7,026 bases of DNA from CAZYWA01 sp964650975 [NCBI: uncultured bacterium] (GTDB taxonomy: Bacteria > JADJOY01). A program made the translations under genes and the position numbers. Positions 1 through 5,644 of the stretch are shown one piece after another. The notes under the pieces were generated by a model. The model was not told where the DNA came from. It did not search any database and was given only the letters and a program-made list of their open reading frames with translations. Position 1 is the first letter of the stretch; each line of letters opens with the position of its first letter. The DNA lies in NCBI GenBank assembly GCA_964650975.1, contig CAZYWA010000431.1:1-7026 (forward strand), in the 5' to 3' direction.

Positions 1-1119
1 GGCGCGACTCCCATCCAGCACGTTCTCTTCGTGATGCGCGAGAACAAGACCTACGACGCGCTGCTCGGGGACTTCGGCGGCGCGGACGGCGTGGCCTCGA
101 ACTGCCTCTACTGCGGCGACGTCACGCCGAATCTCCACGCGCTCGTCACCCGCTTCGCGAGCGGCGACAACTACTACTCGAACGCCGAGGCCTCGGTGCA
201 AGGTCACGCGATCACCACCGGCACCATCTCGAACGTGTTCACCGAGAAGAACTGGTTCGGCGATCGCGGCATCTCGAGCGACCTCGAGCAGTTCGCGAAC
301 GCCTCCGAGTGGCCGAAGAAGAAGTTCCTGTTCCAGGCGCTCTTGGCCGCGAACATCCCGTTCAAGTCCTACGGCGATCAGGCCGGGCTCGGTCCGGGTC
401 TCTTGATCCTCGATCACGAGCACGTCCACTGGGGGCCCAAGGACCCGCCGCTCTTCTGGCTCACGTCCAAGGACGAGGCCAAGATCGACGAGCGCATCGA
501 CGAGTGGGAACGTGACGGACTCCCGCGGGTGGTCTACATGGGCCTCCCCGACGACCACACCGAGGGCTGCTCGTTCCCGAACCCCACGCCGCGCTCGATG
601 GTCGCCGACAACGACTTCGCGACCGGCAAGCTGCTCGACTGGCTGAGCCACTCGAGCTACTGGGAATCCTCGCTGGTGGTGGTGATCGAGGACGATCCGC
701 AGCAGGGGGTCGATCACGTCGACGCGCACCGCTCGATCCTGCTCTTCGCTTCTCCGTGGGTGAAGCGCGGCTACGTGTCGCACGTCCACTACCACGAGGG
801 GAACCTGCACGCGACGTTCGAGCACTTGCTCGGGCTCGAGCCGATGAGCGTCTACGACGAGAACGCCCAGCCGCCCTGGGACCTCTTCACCAACACCCCG
901 GATCTCGAGCCGTTCACCGCCATAGCGCGGAAGGTGCCGGACGAGATCTCGATGCCGGGCACCAACTGCGGTACCGCGTCGCGCGGGCTCGACTTCCTCG
1001 ATCCCGACCAGGCGACGGACCTGCAGCGAATCCTCTGGTCGCACGAGCGGGACGGCCTCACCCGCTTCGAGCGTGCCAAGATCGGTGCCGCCTCGCAGCC
1101 GGTGGGCCGCCCCAGCTGA
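1..1119 (+). CDS. Alkaline-phosphatase-superfamily phosphoesterase, 5' end missing
   Basis: The reading frame is open from base 1, so the true start lies upstream; 372 residues of the C-terminal part are visible. The first visible residues (IQHVLFVMRENKTYD) are the classic opening of the bacterial phosphoesterase / 'alkaline phosphatase family' domain, in which Glu14-Asn15 probably bind metal. PNLHAL and a SVQGH stretch (residues 65-69) follow, the latter at the place where relatives have SADGH. Near the C-terminus come EDD (230-232) and DHVDAHR (238-244), whose Asp and His residues are expected metal ligands, then HATFEHLLGL. Known relatives hydrolyse phosphate esters outside the cytoplasm, sometimes fused to an N-terminal beta-propeller; the substrate here is unknown. 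GTG31 and ATG34 are internal, because family homology extends upstream of them. A CxxC pair (Cys35, Cys38) sits in the variable loop. The TGA stop is followed at once by an in-frame TAG. The next gene starts 15 bases later, suggesting an operon. Confidence 0.88.
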   Translation, partial: GATPIQHVLFVMRENKTYDALLGDFGGADGVASNCLYCGDVTPNLHALVTRFASGDNYYSNAEASVQGHAITTGTISNVFTEKNWFGDRGISSDLEQFANASEWPKKKFLFQALLAANIPFKSYGDQAGLGPGLLILDHEHVHWGPKDPPLFWLTSKDEAKIDERIDEWERDGLPRVVYMGLPDDHTEGCSFPNPTPRSMVADNDFATGKLLDWLSHSSYWESSLVVVIEDDPQQGVDHVDAHRSILLFASPWVKRGYVSHVHYHEGNLHATFEHLLGLEPMSVYDENAQPPWDLFTNTPDLEPFTAIARKVPDEISMPGTNCGTASRGLDFLDPDQATDLQRILWSHERDGLTRFERAKIGAASQPVGRPS

Positions 1120-1134
1120 TAGAATTTCCAGGTC

Positions 1135-1206
1135 ATGAAACGTCGGTTGGTGGCGCTGGTCGCGGTGTGGCTGGCGACAGGTGCCTCGTCGGAGCTGGCC
1201 CGCGCC
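1135..1206 (+). other. Sec signal peptide of the secreted protein
   Basis: These 24 codons give a short basic n-region (KRR), a hydrophobic core (LVALVAVWLATGA), and a polar end closing with Ala-Arg-Ala, a good signal peptidase I site. No lipobox cysteine follows, so the product should be released to the periplasm or outside rather than lipidated. Confidence 0.75.
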
Positions 1207-1818
1207 GAGCTCCTGACCGCTCATCTCACGCCCAAGAACGCGGCGATCAACCAGGGCGATCTCACCCTCGTGATCACCGTCGGCGGAAACAGCACCAACC
1301 CGATGAGCGACACCACCTTCGTGCAGGCGAGTGCCACCATGGACTTCACCTACGACACCGTCTCTCACCAGCTCACCATGACCGACGTGTCGATGGCGGG
1401 CTCGGATCTGGAGTGGGTGTTCTTGATCGGAACGATCGACGCGAAGAACGTGCTGATCGGGTTCAAATCGAATTCCGGCCCGGTCGTCGTGAACCCCGCC
1501 ACGGGTGCGTTCACCGGGTTCGTGCTCGAAGCCAGCGTGGACGGCGATTTCTTCTACAACCAGAATCCCGTCCAGACCGTGACCCAGTTCCCCACCATCC
1601 GTCTCTCGGGAACCTGGCTGGTGGATCCGTTCGGCGGCGTGTCGCTGATTCCGTTCAACGGGACGCTCGACCCCGTGCAGTACGAGATCGCGACGGGGAT
1701 CTTCGCGACGGTGAGCGGTACCGTGAGTCTCGACTTCGTCGGCAACATGCCCGGGTGGGTGTTCGCGGATGGGTTCGAGGGCGGCAACACCAGCGTGTGG
1801 TCGGTTCACTCGCCTTGA
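1135..1818 (+). CDS. Secreted beta-rich protein of unknown function with DGFExGNTSxWS-type C-terminal tail
   Basis: This encodes 227 residues from an ATG. Residues 1-24 form a Sec signal peptide: a basic MKRR start, a hydrophobic core, and an ARA cleavage site before Glu25. The mature part is rich in Thr, Val, Ser, Gly and Asp, has alternating hydrophobic residues, and contains no cysteine or membrane helix, which suggests an extracellular beta-sandwich. I do not recognise a family or catalytic motif. The last residues, FADGFEGGNTSVWS (210-223), resemble the DGFESGxTSxWS tails seen by recollection on diverse secreted proteins of some high-GC bacteria, so they may be a lineage-specific tail or sorting signal; that is inference. 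The ribosome binding site is weak (AGG only two bases before the ATG), so translation may depend on the upstream phosphoesterase gene 15 bases away. The stop codon overlaps the probable start of the next gene. Confidence 0.8.
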   Translation: MKRRLVALVAVWLATGASSELARAELLTAHLTPKNAAINQGDLTLVITVGGNSTNPMSDTTFVQASATMDFTYDTVSHQLTMTDVSMAGSDLEWVFLIGTIDAKNVLIGFKSNSGPVVVNPATGAFTGFVLEASVDGDFFYNQNPVQTVTQFPTIRLSGTWLVDPFGGVSLIPFNGTLDPVQYEIATGIFATVSGTVSLDFVGNMPGWVFADGFEGGNTSVWSVHSP

Positions 1819-2351
1819 ACCGCGAAGTCGCAGGGGCGGCCGCGGTCGGTGCCGCGATCACGCTGCTCGACCGGATGCACTGGTCCCACGGCGTGCTCGC
1901 CTACGGCGCGCCCGGGCTGCTCTGGGGCCAGCCGCTGTGGGTGCCGTTTCTGTTCGCCGCGGCGGCGGTGGCGCTGATGCTGGCGCACCGCTGGATGGTC
2001 GGCTTCCGTCTCGGATACGCGCCCGCCGGGAACCTGCTCACGGCGCTCGGCCACACGGGTGTGTTCGCGCTCGCCTATGCGTGCACCGCGGTCTTCCACC
2101 GGCAGCCGGTGCTGCTCACGATCGGGCTGGTCGCCGCGTGGCTGCCCGTGGCGCTGGCGCAGCGCTATGCGGGCTTCGTGACGCTGGCGGTGGCCGCCGC
2201 CGTCCTGGGACCGCTGGTCGAGAGCGCGATCGTCGGCACCGGCGCCTTCCGCTATCTGCACCCGGATCTGGGCCGCGTGCCGATGTGGCTTCCGGCGCTC
2301 TATCTCTGGGCCGCGTATTGTGGCGCGGGTCTCGACCGTGGGCTGCGCTAG
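1815..2351 (+). CDS. Polytopic membrane protein, family uncertain
   Basis: This encodes about 178 residues from TTG at 1815, which overlaps the TGA of the upstream gene as TTGA. GTG at 1797 and ATG at 1875 are possible alternatives, and none has a convincing ribosome binding site. Hydrophobicity suggests about five or six helices, near residues 5-20, 41-58, 76-94, 99-116, 119-140 and 156-173. Conserved-looking features are GQPLWVPFLF (38-47), a Glu inside a membrane segment in GPLVES (132-137), and a C-terminal YLHPDLGRVPMWLPALY stretch (147-163). The paired W-x-P motifs loosely recall INSIG-like and other small bacterial integral membrane families, but I cannot assign it firmly. The frame stays open far upstream, but the part before about 1797 lies over the two previous genes and is only a shadow. 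The tight linkage suggests co-expression with the secreted protein and phosphoesterase. Confidence 0.72.
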   Translation: MNREVAGAAAVGAAITLLDRMHWSHGVLAYGAPGLLWGQPLWVPFLFAAAAVALMLAHRWMVGFRLGYAPAGNLLTALGHTGVFALAYACTAVFHRQPVLLTIGLVAAWLPVALAQRYAGFVTLAVAAAVLGPLVESAIVGTGAFRYLHPDLGRVPMWLPALYLWAAYCGAGLDRGLR

Positions 2352-2364
2352 CGAGCTCCCGATC
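2352..2364. other. Convergent gap between two transcription units
   Basis: Only 13 bases separate the TAG of the membrane protein (plus) from the TGA of the GHMP kinase (minus). An 8-base palindrome CGCTAGCG (2346-2353) spans the first stop, but there is no long stem or T-tract, so no intrinsic terminator is visible. Termination probably occurs inside the opposing gene or depends on Rho. Confidence 0.55.
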
Positions 2365-3417
2365 TCACTCGCCGCCCGGCTCGAGCGTGAGCGGGAAGCA
2401 CTCGACGCCGAGGCCGGCGGCGAGGCGCGCAGCCAGGGTCTCGCGCTCGGCGGGACCGCGCGCCACCAGCTGAGCGCAGCCGTCGCCCTGCGAGCCGACG
2501 CCCTTCCCGCCCCAGGCCAGCTCTTGAACCGCGCGGTGCGCGAGCACCTCGTGGAGGCGTGGCGCGGCGAGCTCCGCGCACGCGGGCGCCACGTCGCGGT
2601 CGAAGCGCGCTTGGGCCTCGGTCATGAGCGCGCCGAGGCGCACCGCGTCACCCTCCACCAGCGCATCGCGCGCGTCCGCCAGTAACGCCGCGTTCCGCGC
2701 GCCGAGCGCATCGCGCACCGCCGCGGCCACCGGGCCGGGCGTGGCCGGAAAGCAAGCGTTGAGATCGGCCAGGATGCGCCGCGTGTCCTTGGAGCGGCGC
2801 AGGTCGACGAGCAAGAGATGGAGCGCGCTCTTGACCTCGAGCGGCTCGATCGAAAGATCGTCGCCATCGAACGTGAGGAAGGTCGCGCGCCTCCCGAAGG
2901 CGCAGATCTGGTCCATCCGCCCGCACGCCGACCCGGTCATGCGCTCGCCTTCGTAGGCGATCTCCATCTCCTCGCGCACGCCCAAGTCGAGCTCGTGGAT
3001 CCGGGAAAAGGCGCGGACGACCGCGACGCAGATCGCGGCCGAGGACGAGAGCCCCTTCTGGATCGGCAGCGTCGAGCGGGTCACTCGGAGCGAGATGCCG
3101 CCGATCCGGTGGCGCGCCACCATCTGCGCCGCGGTGCCGAACGCGTAGCTCAGGAATCCGCCGGCCTCGGCGGCCTCGGCGAGCAGCGCGGCCTGGTCCT
3201 CGACGACTTCCTCGTGCCAGCGGCGCTCGGCCTCGATCCAGGTCGAGACGGCGACCTCGTGGATGCGCGCCTCGGCCTCCACCTCGAGCCCCTGGTCCGT
3301 GCCAGCCACCAGGCAATACCCGGGCGAGATCGAAGGATCGCGGCGCCGGTAACCGCCGGCCCAGTCGGAGTGCTCGCCCAAGAGGCAGAGACGTCCGGGG
3401 ACGAAGAACCGGATCAC
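2365..3417 (-). CDS. GHMP-family kinase (galactokinase/glucuronokinase-like), substrate unknown
   Basis: This encodes 350 residues of a GHMP-superfamily small-molecule kinase, cytosolic, using ATP to phosphorylate a sugar or similar alcohol. The N-terminal PGRLCLLGEHSDWAGG (7-22) matches the galactokinase-type substrate motif. LPIQKGLSSSAA (117-128) is the ATP-binding glycine/serine loop. ACGRMDQ (164-170) corresponds to the galactokinase CGxMDQ segment, making Asp169 the likely catalytic base. GGKGVGSQGDG (303-313) is motif III near the C-terminus. The whole pattern resembles a conserved family of unassigned GHMP kinases that I recall from cyanobacteria and other bacteria, rather than true GalK. 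The start is GTG at 3417, whose last two bases and the next A form the SelO stop (GTGA overlap). A purine-rich GGAAAAGG lies just before it inside selO, so translation is probably coupled to SelO. Family confidence is high; substrate is unknown. Confidence 0.9.
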   Translation of the reverse strand: MIRFFVPGRLCLLGEHSDWAGGYRRRDPSISPGYCLVAGTDQGLEVEAEARIHEVAVSTWIEAERRWHEEVVEDQAALLAEAAEAGGFLSYAFGTAAQMVARHRIGGISLRVTRSTLPIQKGLSSSAAICVAVVRAFSRIHELDLGVREEMEIAYEGERMTGSACGRMDQICAFGRRATFLTFDGDDLSIEPLEVKSALHLLLVDLRRSKDTRRILADLNACFPATPGPVAAAVRDALGARNAALLADARDALVEGDAVRLGALMTEAQARFDRDVAPACAELAAPRLHEVLAHRAVQELAWGGKGVGSQGDGCAQLVARGPAERETLAARLAAGLGVECFPLTLEPGGE

Positions 3418-4880
3418 GCGCCTTTTCCGGAAACCGGAGCCAGCGGACACGCGGCCGCCGGGGGACGTCCCAGGGCCGTGCCCATGGCGCGGATCTCGCG
3501 CACCTTGGACTCGAGCGGCGACCAATCGTCGTTGCGCGCGATCGGGTCCCAGATCGCCTCGACCGCCTGGATCACCATCGAGCACGGCTCGTCGCGCTGG
3601 AAATACGGCTGAGCGAGTCGCTCCGGGTGGCTCGGTGCCATCCGATCGAGCGCCGCGCGGAATTCCTGGTACTTGGGTCCGGCGTAGTGACGCGCGGCGC
3701 TGCCTCCCAACGCGCGCTCGGCGCTCACCGATCCGCCGTACCAGTCGAAGAAGAACCGGTCGAAGCCGACGTAGCTCTCGGCCAGGAAGCCGAGCGCGGC
3801 GCGCATCAGCGCGGCGTCGGCTTCGTCCCCACGTGGCGCGACGCCGAGCCGCTCCAGGAAGCGGGTCCGATACTCCGCGCGGAACACCTCCTCGAAGGTC
3901 GCGAGCGCCTCCTCGAGGGCCGGCACCGTGGTGAGCGACGAGAGCGCCGCGGCCAGCTGCTCGAGGTTCCACGCCACCACGGCGGGCTGACGTCCGTAGG
4001 CGTAGAGGCCGCCGGTGTCGAAGTAGGCCGCGACGAACTGCGGGTCGTAACGCGGCAGGAAGCGCCACGGGCCGTAGTCGAAGCTCTCACCGGTGACGTT
4101 CATGTTGTCGGTGTTGAGCACGCCGTGGACGAAGCCGGCGATCATCCAGCTCGCCGCGAGCCGCGCGGATCGCTCGCTCACCGCGCGGACGAACGACGCC
4201 GCGAGATCGCCGGTGGGCGGCGCCGCGGCCTCGGGTACGTAGTGCTCCACCGAGAATTCGAGGAGCTTCTGGAGCCGCACCGGATCGCGGTGGTACGCGT
4301 GACGCTGAAAGCTGCCGAAACGGACGTGGCCGTGACTGAGCCGCACCAGCACCGACGATCGCGTGGGCGACGGCTCGTCGCCGCGCTCGAGCTCCTCGCC
4401 GGTCTCGAAGAGACTGAAGGTCTTCGACGTGTAGACCCCGAGCGCCTCGAGCATCTCGGTGGCGAGGATCTCGCGCACGCCGCCCTTCAGCGTGAGGCGA
4501 CCGTCGCCGCCCCGCGACCACGGCGTCTGGCCGCTGCCCTTGGTGCCGAGGTCGAGCAGTCGTCCGTCGAGCGGATCGCGGAACTGAGCGAACAGGAACC
4601 CGCGGCCGTCGCCCAGGTTGGGGTTGTACGACTGGAACTGGTGGCCGTGGTAGCGAAGTGCCAGCGGCTGCGGCAGGTTTTCGGGCAGCGGCTCGAAGGA
4701 CCACAGATGGGCGGCCCACTCGTCGTCGGTCAGCGCGCCGAGGCCGACGCGGTCGGCCCACGGCTGGTTGCGGAAGCGCAGCCGCCCCGACGGAAAGCGC
4801 GCCGCGGCGACGACGTCGAAGAACCCGTCGCCGAGCTCCGGAAAGCGCGGCTCGGGCCGGTACGCGGGCGAGATCGGCAC
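3414..4880 (-). CDS. selO: SelO/YdiU-family protein adenylyltransferase (pseudokinase AMPylase), variant subtype
   Basis: This encodes 488 residues, close to the usual SelO length. SelO proteins are kinase-like but bind ATP in a flipped orientation and transfer AMP to Ser/Thr/Tyr of target proteins, often in redox stress. Visible motifs are RYHGHQFQSYNPNLGDGRG (76-94), TKGSGQTPWSRGGDGR (113-128) with Lys114 as the probable catalytic-loop lysine, and RLSHGHVRFGSFQ (180-192). HGVLNTDNM (252-260) has Asp258-Asn259 as predicted base and metal ligand, and DYGPWRF (268-274) has Asp268 as the DFG-like metal ligand. The active site therefore looks intact. The GTG at 4880 was chosen because it lies 14 bases after the sulfotransferase stop and just before the family homology; a CTG at 4898 is the only other close option. 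The C-terminal third differs from the E. coli type, with PCSMVIQAVEAIWDPIARND in place of the NPALVLRN region, and the redox cysteine of the activation segment is Ala284. Confidence 0.93.
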   Translation of the reverse strand: MPISPAYRPEPRFPELGDGFFDVVAAARFPSGRLRFRNQPWADRVGLGALTDDEWAAHLWSFEPLPENLPQPLALRYHGHQFQSYNPNLGDGRGFLFAQFRDPLDGRLLDLGTKGSGQTPWSRGGDGRLTLKGGVREILATEMLEALGVYTSKTFSLFETGEELERGDEPSPTRSSVLVRLSHGHVRFGSFQRHAYHRDPVRLQKLLEFSVEHYVPEAAAPPTGDLAASFVRAVSERSARLAASWMIAGFVHGVLNTDNMNVTGESFDYGPWRFLPRYDPQFVAAYFDTGGLYAYGRQPAVVAWNLEQLAAALSSLTTVPALEEALATFEEVFRAEYRTRFLERLGVAPRGDEADAALMRAALGFLAESYVGFDRFFFDWYGGSVSAERALGGSAARHYAGPKYQEFRAALDRMAPSHPERLAQPYFQRDEPCSMVIQAVEAIWDPIARNDDWSPLESKVREIRAMGTALGRPPAAACPLAPVSGKGA

Positions 4881-4894
4881 AGCCGACCGGGTGC

Positions 4895-5467
4895 TCAGCC
4901 GGCTCGATTTCGGTACAGGCTCGGGTCGGCGACGTTCGCCATCTTCTCGACGTCCATCCCGCCGCCCAGGAACCGATTGATCTTCTCCGCGTGGCCGCGC
5001 GCGTCCTTGAGGACCTCGCGATAGTGCACGTAGAGCACGTCGAAGTTGGGCTGCTCGGCCACCCACTTCTCGATCTTCTCCAGGTGCTTGCGGAAGAAGG
5101 CCGCCATCTGCTCGTCGGAGACCGCGTCCTTGGTGCCGCGCCGCTCCAGCATCTTCTTCTGCGACGCCAGCACCTCGGCGATCTCGCGGCGCACGAACAC
5201 CACCTTGTAATGGAACTGAGAAGGCAGGTTGGGCAGGAAGTTGTAGATGACCTTGAGCACCTTGCCGGCCGCCTCTCCGACCCAGGCGTTGTCCTCCTTG
5301 AGCCGCTTGAAGCGCTGGTCCTCGTAGTAGCCCTTGGGGTTGTCGTCGTCGGCCTCGCGGAGGTTGTCGATCACGACCTCCAACCCGCCGGCCTCGAGCA
5401 TCTTCATCATCATGGACGTGCCGGATCGCGGAAGGCCCGACACCAAGGTGATCGTCTTGGGATCCAT
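4895..5467 (-). CDS. P-loop (PAPS-type) sulfotransferase family protein
   Basis: This encodes 190 residues. The N-terminal TITLVSGLPRSGTSMMMKML (5-24) contains the 5'-phosphosulfate-binding loop SGLPRSGTS of the sulfotransferase superfamily. VVFVRREIAEVLASQ (89-103) is the 3'-phosphate-binding segment, with Arg93/94 and Ser102 as likely PAPS contacts, and DNPKGYYE (42-49) is a conserved patch of this compact subgroup. Members transfer sulfuryl groups from PAPS to alcohols, sugars or lipids, but many in this short subgroup have no assigned substrate and some may not be sulfotransferases at all. The ATG at 5467 is preceded by AGGAG nine bases upstream, making the start firm. In-frame sequence further upstream lies opposite the acyltransferase gene and is not coding. 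It is the first gene of the unit with selO and the GHMP kinase. It uses noticeably more lysine (AAG) than its neighbours. Confidence 0.88.
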   Translation of the reverse strand: MDPKTITLVSGLPRSGTSMMMKMLEAGGLEVVIDNLREADDDNPKGYYEDQRFKRLKEDNAWVGEAAGKVLKVIYNFLPNLPSQFHYKVVFVRREIAEVLASQKKMLERRGTKDAVSDEQMAAFFRKHLEKIEKWVAEQPNFDVLYVHYREVLKDARGHAEKINRFLGGGMDVEKMANVADPSLYRNRAG

Positions 5468-5476
5468 CGTTGGTCG

Positions 5477-5481
5477 CTCCT
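5477..5481 (-). promoter_or_regulatory. Ribosome binding site of the sulfotransferase gene
   Basis: AGGAG on the minus strand, with nine bases to the ATG at 5467. It is the clearest Shine-Dalgarno site in the window and fixes the start of the minus-strand operon. Confidence 0.7.
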
Positions 5482-5519
5482 GAACGCCTGCGCTGGGTGC
5501 GCTCGGCCCCCCCTCGGAA

Positions 5520-5531
5520 ACCATCGATGGT
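5520..5531. promoter_or_regulatory. 12-base perfect palindrome, possible operator
   Basis: ACCATCGATGGT reads the same on both strands and overlaps the candidate -10 element and start point of the minus-strand operon. A near copy (TCCATCGTTGGT, 10 of 12 identical) lies at 5463-5474 across the sulfotransferase start codon, 57 bases away. This placement would suit a dimeric repressor, but the palindrome is short enough to arise by chance. Confidence 0.3.
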
Positions 5532-5556
5532 ATTCCCGAATGACGCAGCGTGGCAA
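5527..5556 (-). promoter_or_regulatory. Candidate sigma70-type promoter for the sulfotransferase-selO-kinase operon
   Basis: On the minus strand, TTGCCA (5556-5551, five of six matches to the -35 consensus) is followed after 18 bases by TACCAT (5532-5527, four of six matches to -10). Transcription would begin near 5520, leaving a leader of about 50 bases that contains a run of seven G and the AGGAG site. The call rests on sequence match only, and the promoter preference of this organism is unknown. Confidence 0.4.
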
Positions 5557-5634
5557 ACGCGCGCGACCAGTTGCCCGGGGCAGGCGTGGAGGCTTGACTG
5601 GCCCGTCGAATCCGCTCCCTTTCCGTCGCGCACC

Positions 5635-5638
5635 GAGG
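5635..5638 (+). promoter_or_regulatory. Ribosome binding site of the WS/DGAT gene
   Basis: GAGG with six bases to the ATG at 5645. It supports this start, which also gives the normal N-terminus of the family (a short lead, then ERLSPQDTSFLYFE). Confidence 0.6.
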
Positions 5639-5644
5639 TCCGTC

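Larger units (their letters stand above)
5468..5644. other. Divergent intergenic region
   Basis: These 177 bases separate the start codons of the sulfotransferase (minus) and WS/DGAT (plus) genes and must carry the promoters for both unless either is transcribed from further away. Visible elements are the minus-strand promoter candidate, the palindrome at its start point, a C7 run at 5507-5513 (G7 in the minus-strand leader), and the two ribosome binding sites. For the plus strand I see a -35-like TTGACT at 5594-5599 but no acceptable -10 at the right distance. Confidence 0.7.

Noticed and set aside
756-1796. Long in-frame extension of the membrane protein upstream of 1797
   Set aside because: It overlaps the phosphoesterase and secreted-protein genes in another frame and translates to Arg/Ala-rich sequence with no hydrophobic segments or motifs.
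3424-3433. 10-base palindrome TTTCCGGAAA near the selO/kinase junction
   Set aside because: It is short and lies within coding sequence at the 3' end of selO. There is no loop or T-tract to make it a terminator or attenuator.
3418-4068. N-terminal extension of the GHMP kinase into selO
   Set aside because: The extension is an off-frame reading of selO. The kinase family begins with the RFFVPGR stretch right after the GTG at 3417.
3627-5024. 465-codon open frame on the plus strand opposite selO
   Set aside because: It is antisense to a gene with clear SelO motifs. Its translation is low-complexity Arg/Ala/Glu/Gly without recognisable domains, as expected for a mirror frame in GC-rich DNA.
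5594-5622. Plus-strand promoter for WS/DGAT with -35 TTGACT
   Set aside because: The -35 match is good, but the sequence 16-18 bases downstream is C-rich and not a credible -10, so I do not list it as a promoter.
4881-5633. N-terminal extension of SelO through the sulfotransferase region, suggesting a fusion
   Set aside because: The extension is a shifted frame of the sulfotransferase gene, which is itself clearly coding. SelO homology begins only after GTG 4880.
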